10,391 nt of DNA, taken from positions 2,778-13,168 of the forward strand of contig DTSF01000110.1 of NCBI GenBank assembly GCA_012965485.1, read 5' to 3'. Every line of letters starts with the position of its first letter. The first letter of the stretch is position 1. The stretch comes from Dehalococcoidia bacterium (GTDB lineage: Bacteria; Chloroflexota; Dehalococcoidia; SAR202; UBA826). A model generated the notes under the pieces. It worked only from the letters and a program-made list of their open reading frames with translations. It had not been told where the DNA came from and did no database searches. Of the stretch, positions 1 to 6,121 are shown piece by piece. The position numbers and the translations under genes were made by a program.

Positions 1-804
1 AGGTGCTTCCAAAAAACGAACATCCTCCAGCAAATCAAAGCATTTCAAGGCTATGCATAACTTATTCCAGAAAACATTATTCCCGCATGCCACAAAGATC
101 CAGTCATCTGAACATTTGTACAAACGATATACTGGTAAGCCAGTTGATGGCCCCGGACCTCTTCGCCTTGCTGGAGTAATCACTTTTTCACCAACGATGA
201 GCCCTGTAGCTTGCATCGCCGTTGACCCCGCATAGAGAGGAACTTCGATTTTCTGCCCTAATCCGCTGGTTTCCCTTTCAAATAATGCAGCAGACACGGC
301 AAGAGACGCTGTGAAGGCCGTACCGTAGGTAGGAAACGGTAGTTGGACGTATAGTGGAGTCCCAGTCTCTCCACCTTGCCCTTCATGTATACCTGCATAT
401 GTACCGACAGTACCCTCATCCCCTGGGATATCAGCCATAGGACCAACATCTCCATAAGGAGGTATTGAACAATGCAAAATCGACGGATTGATTTTGGAAA
501 GACTCTCGTAATCAAGAAAAGTAGATTTGGCTTCAGACAGGAGCCAGGTAGTAACAATAACATCAGAAGATTTAATGAGAGAGTGGAGATTCTGCATTTC
601 CTTGTCAGAGGAAAGATCTAAACAGATACTTTTTTTACCTCGATTATAGAATCTATAATTTGGATCAGAACGTAATGGATCCCCGCCAAGCGGCTCTATT
701 TTAATTACCTCGGCTCCCATGTCACTCATCAAAAGAGACGTATACATTCCCGGAATATCTCGGCTAAAATCTAAGATTCTTATGTCGGAAAAAACACCTG
801 TCAC
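1..804 (-). CDS. CaiB/BaiF family III CoA-transferase, 3' end cut by window edge
   Basis: The 268 visible codons translate into a family III (CaiB/BaiF, formyl-CoA-transferase type) protein, a cytoplasmic family that moves CoA between carboxylic acids. Seen directly: an N-terminal ILDFSR segment, then MGAEVIKIEPLGGDPLR (about residues 34-50), NRGKKSICLDL, and later a PVYRLYKCSDDWIF stretch, all in the usual family order. The stop lies beyond base 1. No ATG gives a full N-terminus; the first usable start after an in-frame TGA is a GTG at 804, with AGGAG at 818-822, a rather long 13-nt spacing. The position expected to hold the nucleophilic Asp (after GQKIEVPLY) is Ala-192, with no Asp nearby, so classical CoA-transferase activity is doubtful. 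The small zinc-type gene ends 24 bases upstream, suggesting co-transcription. The family call is firm; the substrate is unknown. Confidence 0.88.
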   Translation of the reverse strand, partial: MTGVFSDIRILDFSRDIPGMYTSLLMSDMGAEVIKIEPLGGDPLRSDPNYRFYNRGKKSICLDLSSDKEMQNLHSLIKSSDVIVTTWLLSEAKSTFLDYESLSKINPSILHCSIPPYGDVGPMADIPGDEGTVGTYAGIHEGQGGETGTPLYVQLPFPTYGTAFTASLAVSAALFERETSGLGQKIEVPLYAGSTAMQATGLIVGEKVITPARRRGPGPSTGLPVYRLYKCSDDWIFVACGNNVFWNKLCIALKCFDLLEDVRFLEAP

Positions 805-828
805 TGCCTGGATTATTCTCCTATTTGA

Positions 829-1062
829 TCATTTAAATTTAGCTTTCATTACTCTAACTTCATCAAGCATCCTTTGCTCCGTAATAGAGGTAGGTAGGTT
901 CGGGGAATTTTTGAGCATTTTTTCACGTCGATCAAGAAACTCTAATGCGTGCTCCTTGCATCTGAAATGCTTGTCCATTAGGAGTATTAATGGAGTTTCT
1001 TTATTTTTCTCTATTCTCGTGACGTTATCGTTGTCACAGTCTATACATAATTCTTCTCTCAT
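829..1062 (-). CDS. small hypothetical protein with C-x2-C / C-x2-H zinc-binding pattern
   Basis: I do not recognise this 77-residue protein. Its N-terminus holds Cys6 and Cys9 (LCIDC), and Cys35 and His38 (RCKEH) follow, a spacing typical of a small treble-clef or ribbon zinc site. The second half is charged and probably helical (DRREKMLKN...DEVRVMKAKFK). I chose the ATG at 1062 because the zinc motif starts there and a GGA lies 6 bases upstream. An in-frame ATG at 1113, with GAGG 11 bases upstream, would add 17 basic residues (94 in total). Its TGA stop is 24 bases before the CoA-transferase start and in the same frame, so the two genes are probably one transcript. A role as a small accessory or regulatory protein is only a guess from position. 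Confidence 0.6.
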   Translation of the reverse strand: MREELCIDCDNDNVTRIEKNKETPLILLMDKHFRCKEHALEFLDRREKMLKNSPNLPTSITEQRMLDEVRVMKAKFK

Positions 1063-1146
1063 TTTAATTCCAATTTGATTTCGACAAGAAGATTTTCTCC
1101 AGCTACGTACCATATCAAATTAAACCTCAACACGGGCCCATCACCC

Positions 1147-1354
1147 ATGATAAGTATTACTAGTTATAGGAATAGGCATACTAAAACAAAAAAACTTTCA
1201 CATAATTATCGCTGCAGTTATGGTGATAGCTGGGATATTTACCACAGCAATATGTGTCATCGATTACAGTAACCAATTGATTGTAATTGGATATGTTGGG
1301 TTTTGCTTGGCTAGCTCTGCTCTTGGAATAAGTTTATTGCGGTCCTCTGAATAA
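1147..1354 (+). pseudogene. frameshifted small two-helix membrane protein
   Basis: From an ATG at 1147 the frame reads MISITSYRNRHTKTKK and then becomes non-hydrophobic and stops. The +1 frame, entered at the seven-A run 1188-1194, reads two clear membrane helices (IIAAVMVIAGIFTTAICVI and LIVIGYVGFCLASSALGIS) and ends LLRSSE at TAA 1352-1354. Removing one A would join the halves into an uninterrupted protein of about 68 residues with a basic N-terminus and a helical hairpin. A strong RNA hairpin begins 9 bases after the stop, as expected for a real transcription unit. It may be a true frameshift, a homopolymer sequencing error, or a frame corrected by slippage. A shorter intact version (ATG 1220, 44 residues) is possible but has no Shine-Dalgarno. 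No good ribosome site is seen for 1147 either. Family unknown. Confidence 0.42.
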
Positions 1355-1362
1355 ATTTAGGC

Positions 1363-1397
1363 ATGGTTGGTAGCGCCCCAGCGACGCTGCCAACCAT
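1363..1397 (+). terminator. 13-bp-stem hairpin downstream of the small membrane frame
   Basis: ATGGTTGGTAGCG at 1363-1375 pairs with CGCTGCCAACCAT at 1385-1397: twelve Watson-Crick pairs and one G-U, with a 9-nt loop. It starts 9 bases after the stop at 1354. Only a short TTT follows, so it is a weak intrinsic terminator or another kind of structured 3' end. On the other strand it lies 58 bases beyond the stop at 1456 and could act in both directions. Confidence 0.5.
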
Positions 1398-1408
1398 TTC
1401 CAGGTATG

Positions 1409-1421
1409 GTGGTTGAACCAC
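1409..1421. repeat. perfect 13-bp palindrome
   Basis: GTGGTT, a central G, then AACCAC. It follows the 1363-1397 hairpin by 11 bases and shares its TGGTTG core, as does a third TGGTTG at 1449. The cluster lies in the 3' region between two converging transcription units. Function unknown; it could be a second hairpin or a protein site. Confidence 0.4.
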
Positions 1422-1455
1422 AATATCCGTGGAGTACACCTTCCCCATATGGTTG

Positions 1456-1983
1456 TTAGGATACGAAGCCGATAGCCTTCCCAGCTGTTTTCGGGACTGG
1501 GCTTCCCTCCAATTTGGCGTACACCTCATCGGCAAATTCAATCAGGTTAGGTTGGTTTATGATAGCTCTACCTGACTGAACATAGTACTGGCGGCCACCT
1601 ACAGAATCCATGAGACCATCGAATCTTTTAATGTAATACCCTGGTAAATTTCTATTTCTATTCAACCTCCACTCAGTGTTGGTCAGTAGATATCCAGCCC
1701 TGAGATGTGTTGACAATCCATCAAGGTCTGGAGCGTCCAAACTATCCAAACCTTCGTGTCTTTTTGCATAGAGTTGCCGCAGAGAGTCACTAGTTGTTCG
1801 AGATTGTAAGTATTGAAGAAATAATCCTAGAGAAGTTAGAGTGAGCTCTCTGTCGGCATCTTCGTGGGCTCTCGACAACACTTTACGTTGTAATACAACC
1901 TGCCCTGCTAGAAAGAATGCAACCACCAGGGTCGCTGCTCCGGTTAGTATTTGGGCTACGGCAACGGTAAGTTCTGTATCCAT
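1456..1983 (-). CDS. hypothetical protein with one N-terminal membrane helix
   Basis: This 175-residue protein is not one I recognise. An N-terminal membrane helix spans about residues 7-31 (VAQILTGAATLVVAFFLAGQ), followed by a soluble, mostly helical and charged domain. That domain has an Arg/Asn-rich stretch near 106-112, an aromatic GRQYYVQSGR segment near 130-139, and no catalytic motif I can name. The layout suggests an inner-membrane-anchored cytoplasmic domain. The start is the ATG at 1983, not the in-frame ATG at 2031, because AGGAGG lies exactly 5 bases upstream of 1983 while 2031 has no ribosome site. It diverges from the 2208 gene, and the shared upstream region carries repeated boxes. 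The function cannot be inferred. Confidence 0.75.
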   Translation of the reverse strand: MDTELTVAVAQILTGAATLVVAFFLAGQVVLQRKVLSRAHEDADRELTLTSLGLFLQYLQSRTTSDSLRQLYAKRHEGLDSLDAPDLDGLSTHLRAGYLLTNTEWRLNRNRNLPGYYIKRFDGLMDSVGGRQYYVQSGRAIINQPNLIEFADEVYAKLEGSPVPKTAGKAIGFVS

Positions 1984-1988
1984 ATGAT

Positions 1989-1994
1989 CCTCCT
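1989..1994 (-). promoter_or_regulatory. consensus Shine-Dalgarno that fixes the start at 1983
   Basis: The minus strand reads AGGAGG followed by 5 bases and ATG. This overrides the longer in-frame start at 2031. Confidence 0.85.
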
Positions 1995-2067
1995 GAGATA
2001 TATTCAGGGGGATAATGTCATATTTATTCACGTGGTGCTAATTACATATAGATTAATTCCTTTTGTT

Positions 2068-2096
2068 CCTAACCGATAATATCGCGCCTAACCTAT
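2068..2096. promoter_or_regulatory. direct repeats CCTAACC(G/T)AT around an 11-bp palindrome
   Basis: CCTAACCGAT (2068-2077) and CCTAACCTAT (2087-2096) are direct repeats 19 bases apart. Between them CGATA-A-TATCG (2074-2084) is a perfect palindrome overlapping the first box. They lie between the divergent starts at 1983 and 2208, upstream of the -35 box of the latter. A regulator site serving one or both genes is plausible but unproven. Confidence 0.4.
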
Positions 2097-2140
2097 CGCC
2101 ACACACAACGTTTGGGTGATTCACTCCGATAAAACACCTA

Positions 2141-2169
2141 TTGACACGATTTTAGTTAATTCTTACAGT
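2141..2169 (+). promoter_or_regulatory. sigma70-type promoter of the 2208 gene
   Basis: TTGACA at 2141-2146, a 17-base spacer, then TACAGT at 2164-2169 (four of six consensus bases). Transcription would start near 2176, giving a leader of about 32 bases with AGGAG at 2195-2199. This is the clearest promoter in the window. Confidence 0.7.
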
Positions 2170-2207
2170 GGTAAAAAACTTTAGAATCGTTAATAGGAGT
2201 GACCAAA

Positions 2208-2828
2208 ATGTCATATTTCATGAATTTCCTCAGATATCCTAGTCCGGGTAAAACTAGTGCTGTACTGGAAGCTGTTAAAGAATCAGTGGTGGCCGTGGGA
2301 AGACCAGGAAATGTTGCCGTCCCTGTCTCCGTGGGAAACCCGACAATCGCCCGGCCCGCGATAGTCAGCCTTATCGGTGGATTTCAGACATTGGATGAAC
2401 TTGATGCCTTGCAAGAGGCTTCTCTCAACGATAGTGTAACTATGCAGCGACTCGATGCCATCGATGCCCTATGTGAAAGAGCAACTTGGGTGGTATCGGA
2501 GATTCTTAGCGAACCTATGAGTTCTCTTCCTGACGGTTATGAGCCAAAAATTATTTCTAGAACAATTCTGCATTGTATACCTAGCAAAAGAGATGAGTTG
2601 GTTAATGCTCTAATTGAAAACCGGGCTAGTTCTACATCCACAGTGCCGCCAGTTGTAAGTCGACCAATAGCTGGAGCTGTTAACCAAATACGGGTATCGA
2701 GGTTTGCTGAAAGTCTTCAGGATATTCAAGAACAGCAATCAGAGGCTGTAAGTAAGCTGGGAAAGATCCCAGAAATGCTTGCTCAATCTCCTGTACGAAT
2801 TGTGAGTCGGATAATGCACAGTCAGTAA
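2208..2828 (+). CDS. two-domain internally duplicated alpha/beta protein, function unknown
   Basis: This 206-residue soluble protein appears to consist of two similar halves, about residues 2-101 and 115-204. Each begins with a strand and a proline-centred turn before a helix (FLRYPSPGKTSAVLEAVKES; RTILHCIPSKRDELVNALIE). Each ends with a helix and a strand (LDAIDALCERATWVVSEIL; LGKIPEMLAQSPVRIVSRIM). This pattern resembles a tandem ferredoxin-like, dimeric alpha/beta-barrel (NIPSNAP- or Dabb-like) architecture, but that is my inference from pattern and no catalytic residue is evident. The ATG at 2208 has AGGAG 8 bases upstream. A GTG at 2199 overlaps that Shine-Dalgarno and is rejected. A strong promoter (2141-2169) and a single-gene layout suggest solo, steady expression. 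No membrane segment or signal peptide is seen. Confidence 0.75.
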   Translation: MSYFMNFLRYPSPGKTSAVLEAVKESVVAVGRPGNVAVPVSVGNPTIARPAIVSLIGGFQTLDELDALQEASLNDSVTMQRLDAIDALCERATWVVSEILSEPMSSLPDGYEPKIISRTILHCIPSKRDELVNALIENRASSTSTVPPVVSRPIAGAVNQIRVSRFAESLQDIQEQQSEAVSKLGKIPEMLAQSPVRIVSRIMHSQ

Positions 2829-2852
2829 TAGGATTCATACTCTGAAGTAATG

Positions 2853-2936
2853 TGATGGGTGGGGTTTCGGTGGCGCTATCCATCATATTAATGGGCCTAC
2901 AGACCCACTCAGATTTGAACTATATAACAGTGTTAT
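2853..2936. terminator. cluster of three inverted repeats between convergent genes
   Basis: TGATGG/CCATCA (2853-2858 with 2880-2885), TGGG/CCCA (2892-2895 with 2904-2907) and ATAACA-G-TGTTAT (2924-2936) fill the gap between the stops of the duplicated-domain gene (2828) and the minus-strand DUF805 gene (2942). No T-run follows any of them, so classical intrinsic termination is uncertain. Confidence 0.3.
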
Positions 2937-2941
2937 CGGTA

Positions 2942-3406
2942 CTAATTAGGGTATTTATTGCCAAGCTGATTTCCAGGCCTGGTATACCAAACAATTAGAA
3001 TAATCCAGCCAACGATAATTGCTAACCATAATAGCTGCCACCATCCAGATTTTCCTATGTCGTGCAGCCTTCTTGCCCCTAGTGCTAAACCAGGTATAAA
3101 TGTGGCTAAGTTAAATATATTTTGTAGCATACCTATGCCGGTTAGGGTATCAATAGTTCTCAGAACCACCCCAGTTAACACCAGAAATAAAAACCACCAC
3201 CAATATTCCGCTCTCGTTGCTCGACCACTGAAGTTGATGTAATTCTTAAATCCTAAGCTGATAGCCTCTCCGAAGCCAACCCTGGGATTTGATGAACCCA
3301 TATCATACTGACTGACTGTGGCCGGTTGGTCAGATAGTTGAGAGCCGCATATTCCACAAAATTGGGCCGAGGACTCATTTTCTTTTCCACAAGTAGGGCA
3401 ATTCAT
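2942..3406 (-). CDS. zinc-ribbon DUF805 membrane protein
   Basis: This 154-residue protein begins with a double-CxxC zinc ribbon (Cys3, Cys6, Cys17, Cys20; NCPTCGKEN...FCGICG). A polar linker follows, then a DUF805 membrane domain from about residue 46. The family signatures are visible: FSGRATRAEYWW at 59-70 and ARRLHDIGKSGWW at 111-123, with about four membrane helices between 68 and 142. The usual C-terminal GTxGxNxYG element is reduced to GNQLGNKYPN. DUF805 proteins sit in the inner membrane and their function is unknown. The ATG at 3406 is preferred because the ribbon starts immediately there and GGTAGG lies upstream. In-frame starts at 3415 and 3451 would add a basic extension without a clear ribosome site. 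It diverges from a second DUF805 gene. Confidence 0.88.
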   Translation of the reverse strand: MNCPTCGKENESSAQFCGICGSQLSDQPATVSQYDMGSSNPRVGFGEAISLGFKNYINFSGRATRAEYWWWFLFLVLTGVVLRTIDTLTGIGMLQNIFNLATFIPGLALGARRLHDIGKSGWWQLLWLAIIVGWIILIVWYTRPGNQLGNKYPN

Positions 3407-3521
3407 AGCAAACATCCTACCAGATGAGCGCCTTTTGATCTTTCGAATCATTCGCCAATAGTAATAAGACCGGCTTTGAATTCTCCTAGGTCATTACTAT
3501 TATTTGAGCTAGGATGGCAAG

Positions 3522-3992
3522 ATGGCTAGGAAAAACTTCACAACATATATATACGGATGGCTCGCTATTTTCGCCGTGTTGTTGGTGAAAAGCCCTGTAC
3601 AGCCCTTACGAAACATATTTGACTACAAAGGACGAGCAACAGTCAGGGAATTTTGGTTGTTTTTTATTTTCTGGGTTAATCTCATACCTTTTATTTTGGG
3701 ATACTACATAGCTGGATTCTTTGGTGTTGACCTGTACTTAGATGTTCTAGTGATACTGCCTTACGTATCGCTATGTGTGAGGCGGTTTCATGATGTTGGC
3801 TGGAGTGGGAAGTGGGTGATTCTAATTGAGGGGTCGTGGTACGTGCTTATAACGATTTCGGTATGGAAGTCCGCAGGATTACTACAATTACTCTGTCTAT
3901 TACTCCACATCGTCATGGCAATTGTCATTTATGGTCGTAAAGGCCGGGAGGGCTACAACCAATATGGTGAACAGCCCTACGATTATGTTTAA
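3522..3992 (+). CDS. DUF805 family membrane protein
   Basis: The protein has 156 residues. The DUF805 signatures are FDYKGRATVREFW at 33-45, CVRRFHDVGWSGKW at 85-98, and a C-terminal GREGYNQYG at 141-149, close to the family's usual GTxGxNxYG ending. Membrane helices are likely at about 10-24, 44-66, 72-86, 98-114 and 119-137; the first precedes the core domain. It lacks the zinc ribbon of its divergent neighbour, and the two sequences differ enough that they are old paralogues rather than a recent duplication. The ATG at 3522 has AGGA 7 bases upstream. The biochemical role of DUF805 proteins is not known; an inner-membrane location is safe. Confidence 0.88.
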   Translation: MARKNFTTYIYGWLAIFAVLLVKSPVQPLRNIFDYKGRATVREFWLFFIFWVNLIPFILGYYIAGFFGVDLYLDVLVILPYVSLCVRRFHDVGWSGKWVILIEGSWYVLITISVWKSAGLLQLLCLLLHIVMAIVIYGRKGREGYNQYGEQPYDYV

Positions 3993-4021
3993 AGTTTCAC
4001 CGTAGTACTAGATTAATTGGC

Positions 4022-4057
4022 AGATTCAGGGACGTATAAACACGAATCTTCTTTTTT
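4022..4057 (+). terminator. probable intrinsic terminator of the plus-strand DUF805 gene
   Basis: AGATTC (4022-4027) pairs perfectly with GAATCT (4044-4049), followed by TCTTTTTT to 4057. The 16-nt loop is long and the stem only 6 bp, but the T-run and the site 30 bases after the stop fit. The T-run overlaps the stop codon of the convergent dehydrogenase. Confidence 0.45.
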
Positions 4058-4820
4058 AGTATCGACCACCACTAGTATCAATCGTTACCCCGGTAACATA
4101 ATCTGCATCACTCGACGCTAGAAAAGCAATGACCTTGGCTTGGTCTTCAGGTTGGGACACACGCCTTAAGGGAATTTGCTCGAGAATCTGTTGTTTGTTT
4201 TCCTCTGACCTTTGTTCCCACCTTGGTCCTACTCTTTCACTCAAGGTCACACTAGGGGCGATTGCATTGCAGGTCACACCGTAGGGTCCAGCCTCTCTGG
4301 CAACCTTTTTGGTGAAAGCCATGATACCTGCCTTGGCCGCGACATAAGCGCTGCTAGGGTCGCCCATGCTGTGGGCTGCGTCAGAAGATATGTTGACTAT
4401 TTTTCCATTGCCTTGCTTTTTCATCTGCTTAATAACAGTGCTAGTGCATAAAAAAGTACCCCTTAAGTTAAATTGGATGATCTTATCCCAGTCCTCCAGC
4501 GAAAGGTTGTCTACCGAGGCTGTACTATTTGGGATAATAGTGCTGCCTCCGACCGCGTTTACCAAAATATCAATTTTGTTAAACTTACCGATCACTGAGT
4601 CCACTAATTCCTTGACCTGGTTGCTTTCCAATACATTTGTTTCAACGGCGCTAACGCTTCCCCCCTCTCCCTCTATTGCTTTGGCCAATTCTGCGAGAGC
4701 TCCAGAGTTTATGTCCACAGCCACTAACTGAGCTCCTTCCCGCGCAAGGATCCTCGAGGTAGCCTTTCCAATTCCATTGGCCGCCGCTGTAACTATAGCC
4801 ACCTTACCTTGAAACCTCAT
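4056..4820 (-). CDS. short-chain dehydrogenase/reductase (SDR), NAD-type
   Basis: A 254-residue classical SDR: a cytosolic NAD(P)-dependent oxidoreductase, of the kind often annotated as a 3-oxoacyl-ACP reductase or sugar/alcohol dehydrogenase homologue. Seen directly: the cofactor loop TAAANGIG at 11-18, in which the usual TGxxxGIG first Gly is Ala (a variant known in some SDRs); Asp36 after the second strand, favouring NAD over NADP; NAVG at 88-91; and the catalytic residues Asn118, Ser146, Tyr159 and Lys163 (YVAAK). The C-terminal PLRRVSQPED...GVTIDTSGG is typical. Length is normal. The start at 4820 is clear, with AGGAGG 6 bases upstream. It stands alone, convergent with the DUF805 gene, so the substrate cannot be read from context. 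Confidence 0.93.
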   Translation of the reverse strand: MRFQGKVAIVTAAANGIGKATSRILAREGAQLVAVDINSGALAELAKAIEGEGGSVSAVETNVLESNQVKELVDSVIGKFNKIDILVNAVGGSTIIPNSTASVDNLSLEDWDKIIQFNLRGTFLCTSTVIKQMKKQGNGKIVNISSDAAHSMGDPSSAYVAAKAGIMAFTKKVAREAGPYGVTCNAIAPSVTLSERVGPRWEQRSEENKQQILEQIPLRRVSQPEDQAKVIAFLASSDADYVTGVTIDTSGGRY

Positions 4821-5140
4821 TACTACCCTCCTTAATTGAACCTAGCTTTGCCGGCAGTTTAGGAGATGTTCTGGAAAAAAGCCATACAATTAATGGAATG
4901 TCCCCTTGGAATCCAAAGTTAAAAGAGAGATATGAGCACCTAGTTGCCATCACCGTGGTGGCAGATTCAAGAAGTGGTGACAGCCTCGAATTTCCCACTT
5001 CTTGAAAATAATGCTGTGATTCTCACTTAATTCTCAGTTCTGTAGTACTAAGTTGAAATACACTTTCCTTCTCCTTTGGCTGACGTACAATGTCATGAAA
5101 GGTAAATATTGGCTTTGAGCCCACGGTAAAACTTGTTTAG
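4821..5140. other. 320-bp divergent intergenic region
   Basis: This gap separates the divergent dehydrogenase and DUF4349 genes and I see no convincing gene in it. It holds the dehydrogenase ribosome site, an 11-bp palindrome TTGGA-A-TCCAA (4906-4916), the long inverted repeat at 4966-5006, and TGAC/GTCA (5081-5084 with 5092-5095) flanking a TACAAT hexamer that could be a -10 element for the plus-strand gene. No good -35 partner is evident. Confidence 0.45.
4966..5006. repeat. perfect 12-bp inverted repeat with 17-nt loop
   Basis: TTCAAGAAGTGG (4966-4977) and CCACTTCTTGAA (4995-5006) match without error. No T-run follows on either strand, so it is not a standard terminator. It lies about 145 bases from one start codon and 135 from the other. 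It could be a regulator site, a structured leader or a remnant of a small repeat. Confidence 0.6.
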
Positions 5141-5992
5141 ATGAAAACTTTTATTATTATTTGCATGGTGCTGTCAATCAGTCTTTTCAACTATTGTTCA
5201 AACGAGGTTAATTCTGTGTCGCGGGCCTCAACAATGGAGTCTGCTACATCCTCTGACTATGCCATGGCAGCCCCTGCCTATGCCCCGTCACCTGGTATTG
5301 AAAGTTACTCAAAAAGTTCACCAGAACCTAGAATCCAAATAAATGGGAATTTATCTTTAGAAGTACAAAATGTATCGACTGCTTTAGAAGAAACTCGAGT
5401 GTTGGTCATTCAATACGGTGGCAATATCACCTCGTCCGATTCAGGCGACTCTTTCAACCGATATGCCAACATATCGGCTTTAATTCCGAAGGAATCATTT
5501 TATGAATTAATTGAGGCATTAAAGAATATTGCCACAAAAGTTACCAATGAGAATATTAATTCTAATGATGTGACTGAAGAATTTGTAGATACCGAAGCAA
5601 AATTAAATGTGATGAAGCAGACGGAAAATCGTTTCATAGCACTACTCTCCGAAACAGCCAATGTAGAAGAGATAATGAGCGTAGAGAGAGAACTAATGAG
5701 ACTGAGAGGGGAGATAGATAGTCTAGAGGGGAGGATGAAATACCTTAACAAAACTACAGATAACTCTGTTTTGAATATCTATATGACAGAAGAAGTACCT
5801 ATTACAGGCAGTGGGTGGAGGTTTTTCGACTCCCTGGACAATTCAGTGAGGGCTATGGTTTCTTTTTCTAAACATATCGCAAATTTTTTGATAGGCCTCA
5901 TTGTCTTTTCACCCATCCTAATTGGGATAGGCTTAATAGTCTTTTTGGCCTACAGATACGGGAAAAGGTACATACACCGTCGCAAGAAATAG
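5141..5992 (+). CDS. DUF4349 domain protein, probable envelope lipoprotein with C-terminal anchor
   Basis: This 283-residue protein has a short N-terminal hydrophobic segment (residues 3-17) ending at Cys19 and resembling a lipoprotein signal, though FNYC has Tyr at -1 and is a poor lipobox. A low-complexity Ser/Ala/Pro region follows (about 28-63). The DUF4349 domain then spans about 64-218. A predicted coiled coil lies at about 150-205, with the family hallmarks EEFVDTEAKL and VEEIMSVERELMRLRGEIDSLEGRMKYL split across 147-202. A membrane helix at about 247-271 is followed by a basic tail. The domain is therefore expected outside the cytoplasmic membrane. DUF4349 has no settled function. The ATG at 5141 has no clear Shine-Dalgarno, so translation may be weak or nearly leaderless. 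Confidence 0.88.
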   Translation: MKTFIIICMVLSISLFNYCSNEVNSVSRASTMESATSSDYAMAAPAYAPSPGIESYSKSSPEPRIQINGNLSLEVQNVSTALEETRVLVIQYGGNITSSDSGDSFNRYANISALIPKESFYELIEALKNIATKVTNENINSNDVTEEFVDTEAKLNVMKQTENRFIALLSETANVEEIMSVERELMRLRGEIDSLEGRMKYLNKTTDNSVLNIYMTEEVPITGSGWRFFDSLDNSVRAMVSFSKHIANFLIGLIVFSPILIGIGLIVFLAYRYGKRYIHRRKK

Positions 5993-5994
5993 TT

Positions 5995-6022
5995 CTACGG
6001 ACTCACGCACGTCTATCCGTAG
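5995..6022 (+). terminator. 7-bp perfect inverted repeat just after the DUF4349 stop
   Basis: CTACGGA (5995-6001) pairs with TCCGTAG (6016-6022), 3 bases after the stop codon, and two flanking G-U pairs can extend it. There is no T-run. Its position suggests a 3'-end structure or a factor-dependent terminator. Confidence 0.35.
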
Positions 6023-6121
6023 GGACAGTCTCTATGAGGGATGCTATTTAACTGCTGGAGTAGTTCCCCAGATATTCCTGAATTCCAATACCAAATAAAA
6101 ATGCGATAGATAAGTTGAGCA

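Noticed and set aside
258..563. Minus-strand open frame of 101 codons
   Set aside because: It lies inside the CoA-transferase in another frame, and the transferase frame has full family motifs.
719..1078. Plus-strand open frame of 119 codons, Ser/Ile-rich
   Set aside because: It is the antisense of the small zinc-type gene and the transferase N-terminus; no ribosome site or recognisable motif.
1311..1541. Minus-strand frame of 76 codons overlapping the 3' end of the single-helix membrane protein gene
   Set aside because: It starts inside that gene without a ribosome site and runs through the hairpin region; composition looks random.
4804..4998. Minus-strand frame upstream of and overlapping the dehydrogenase start
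   Set aside because: Non-ATG start within the inverted repeat, no Shine-Dalgarno, and no domain-like pattern; the dehydrogenase has its own strong ribosome site.
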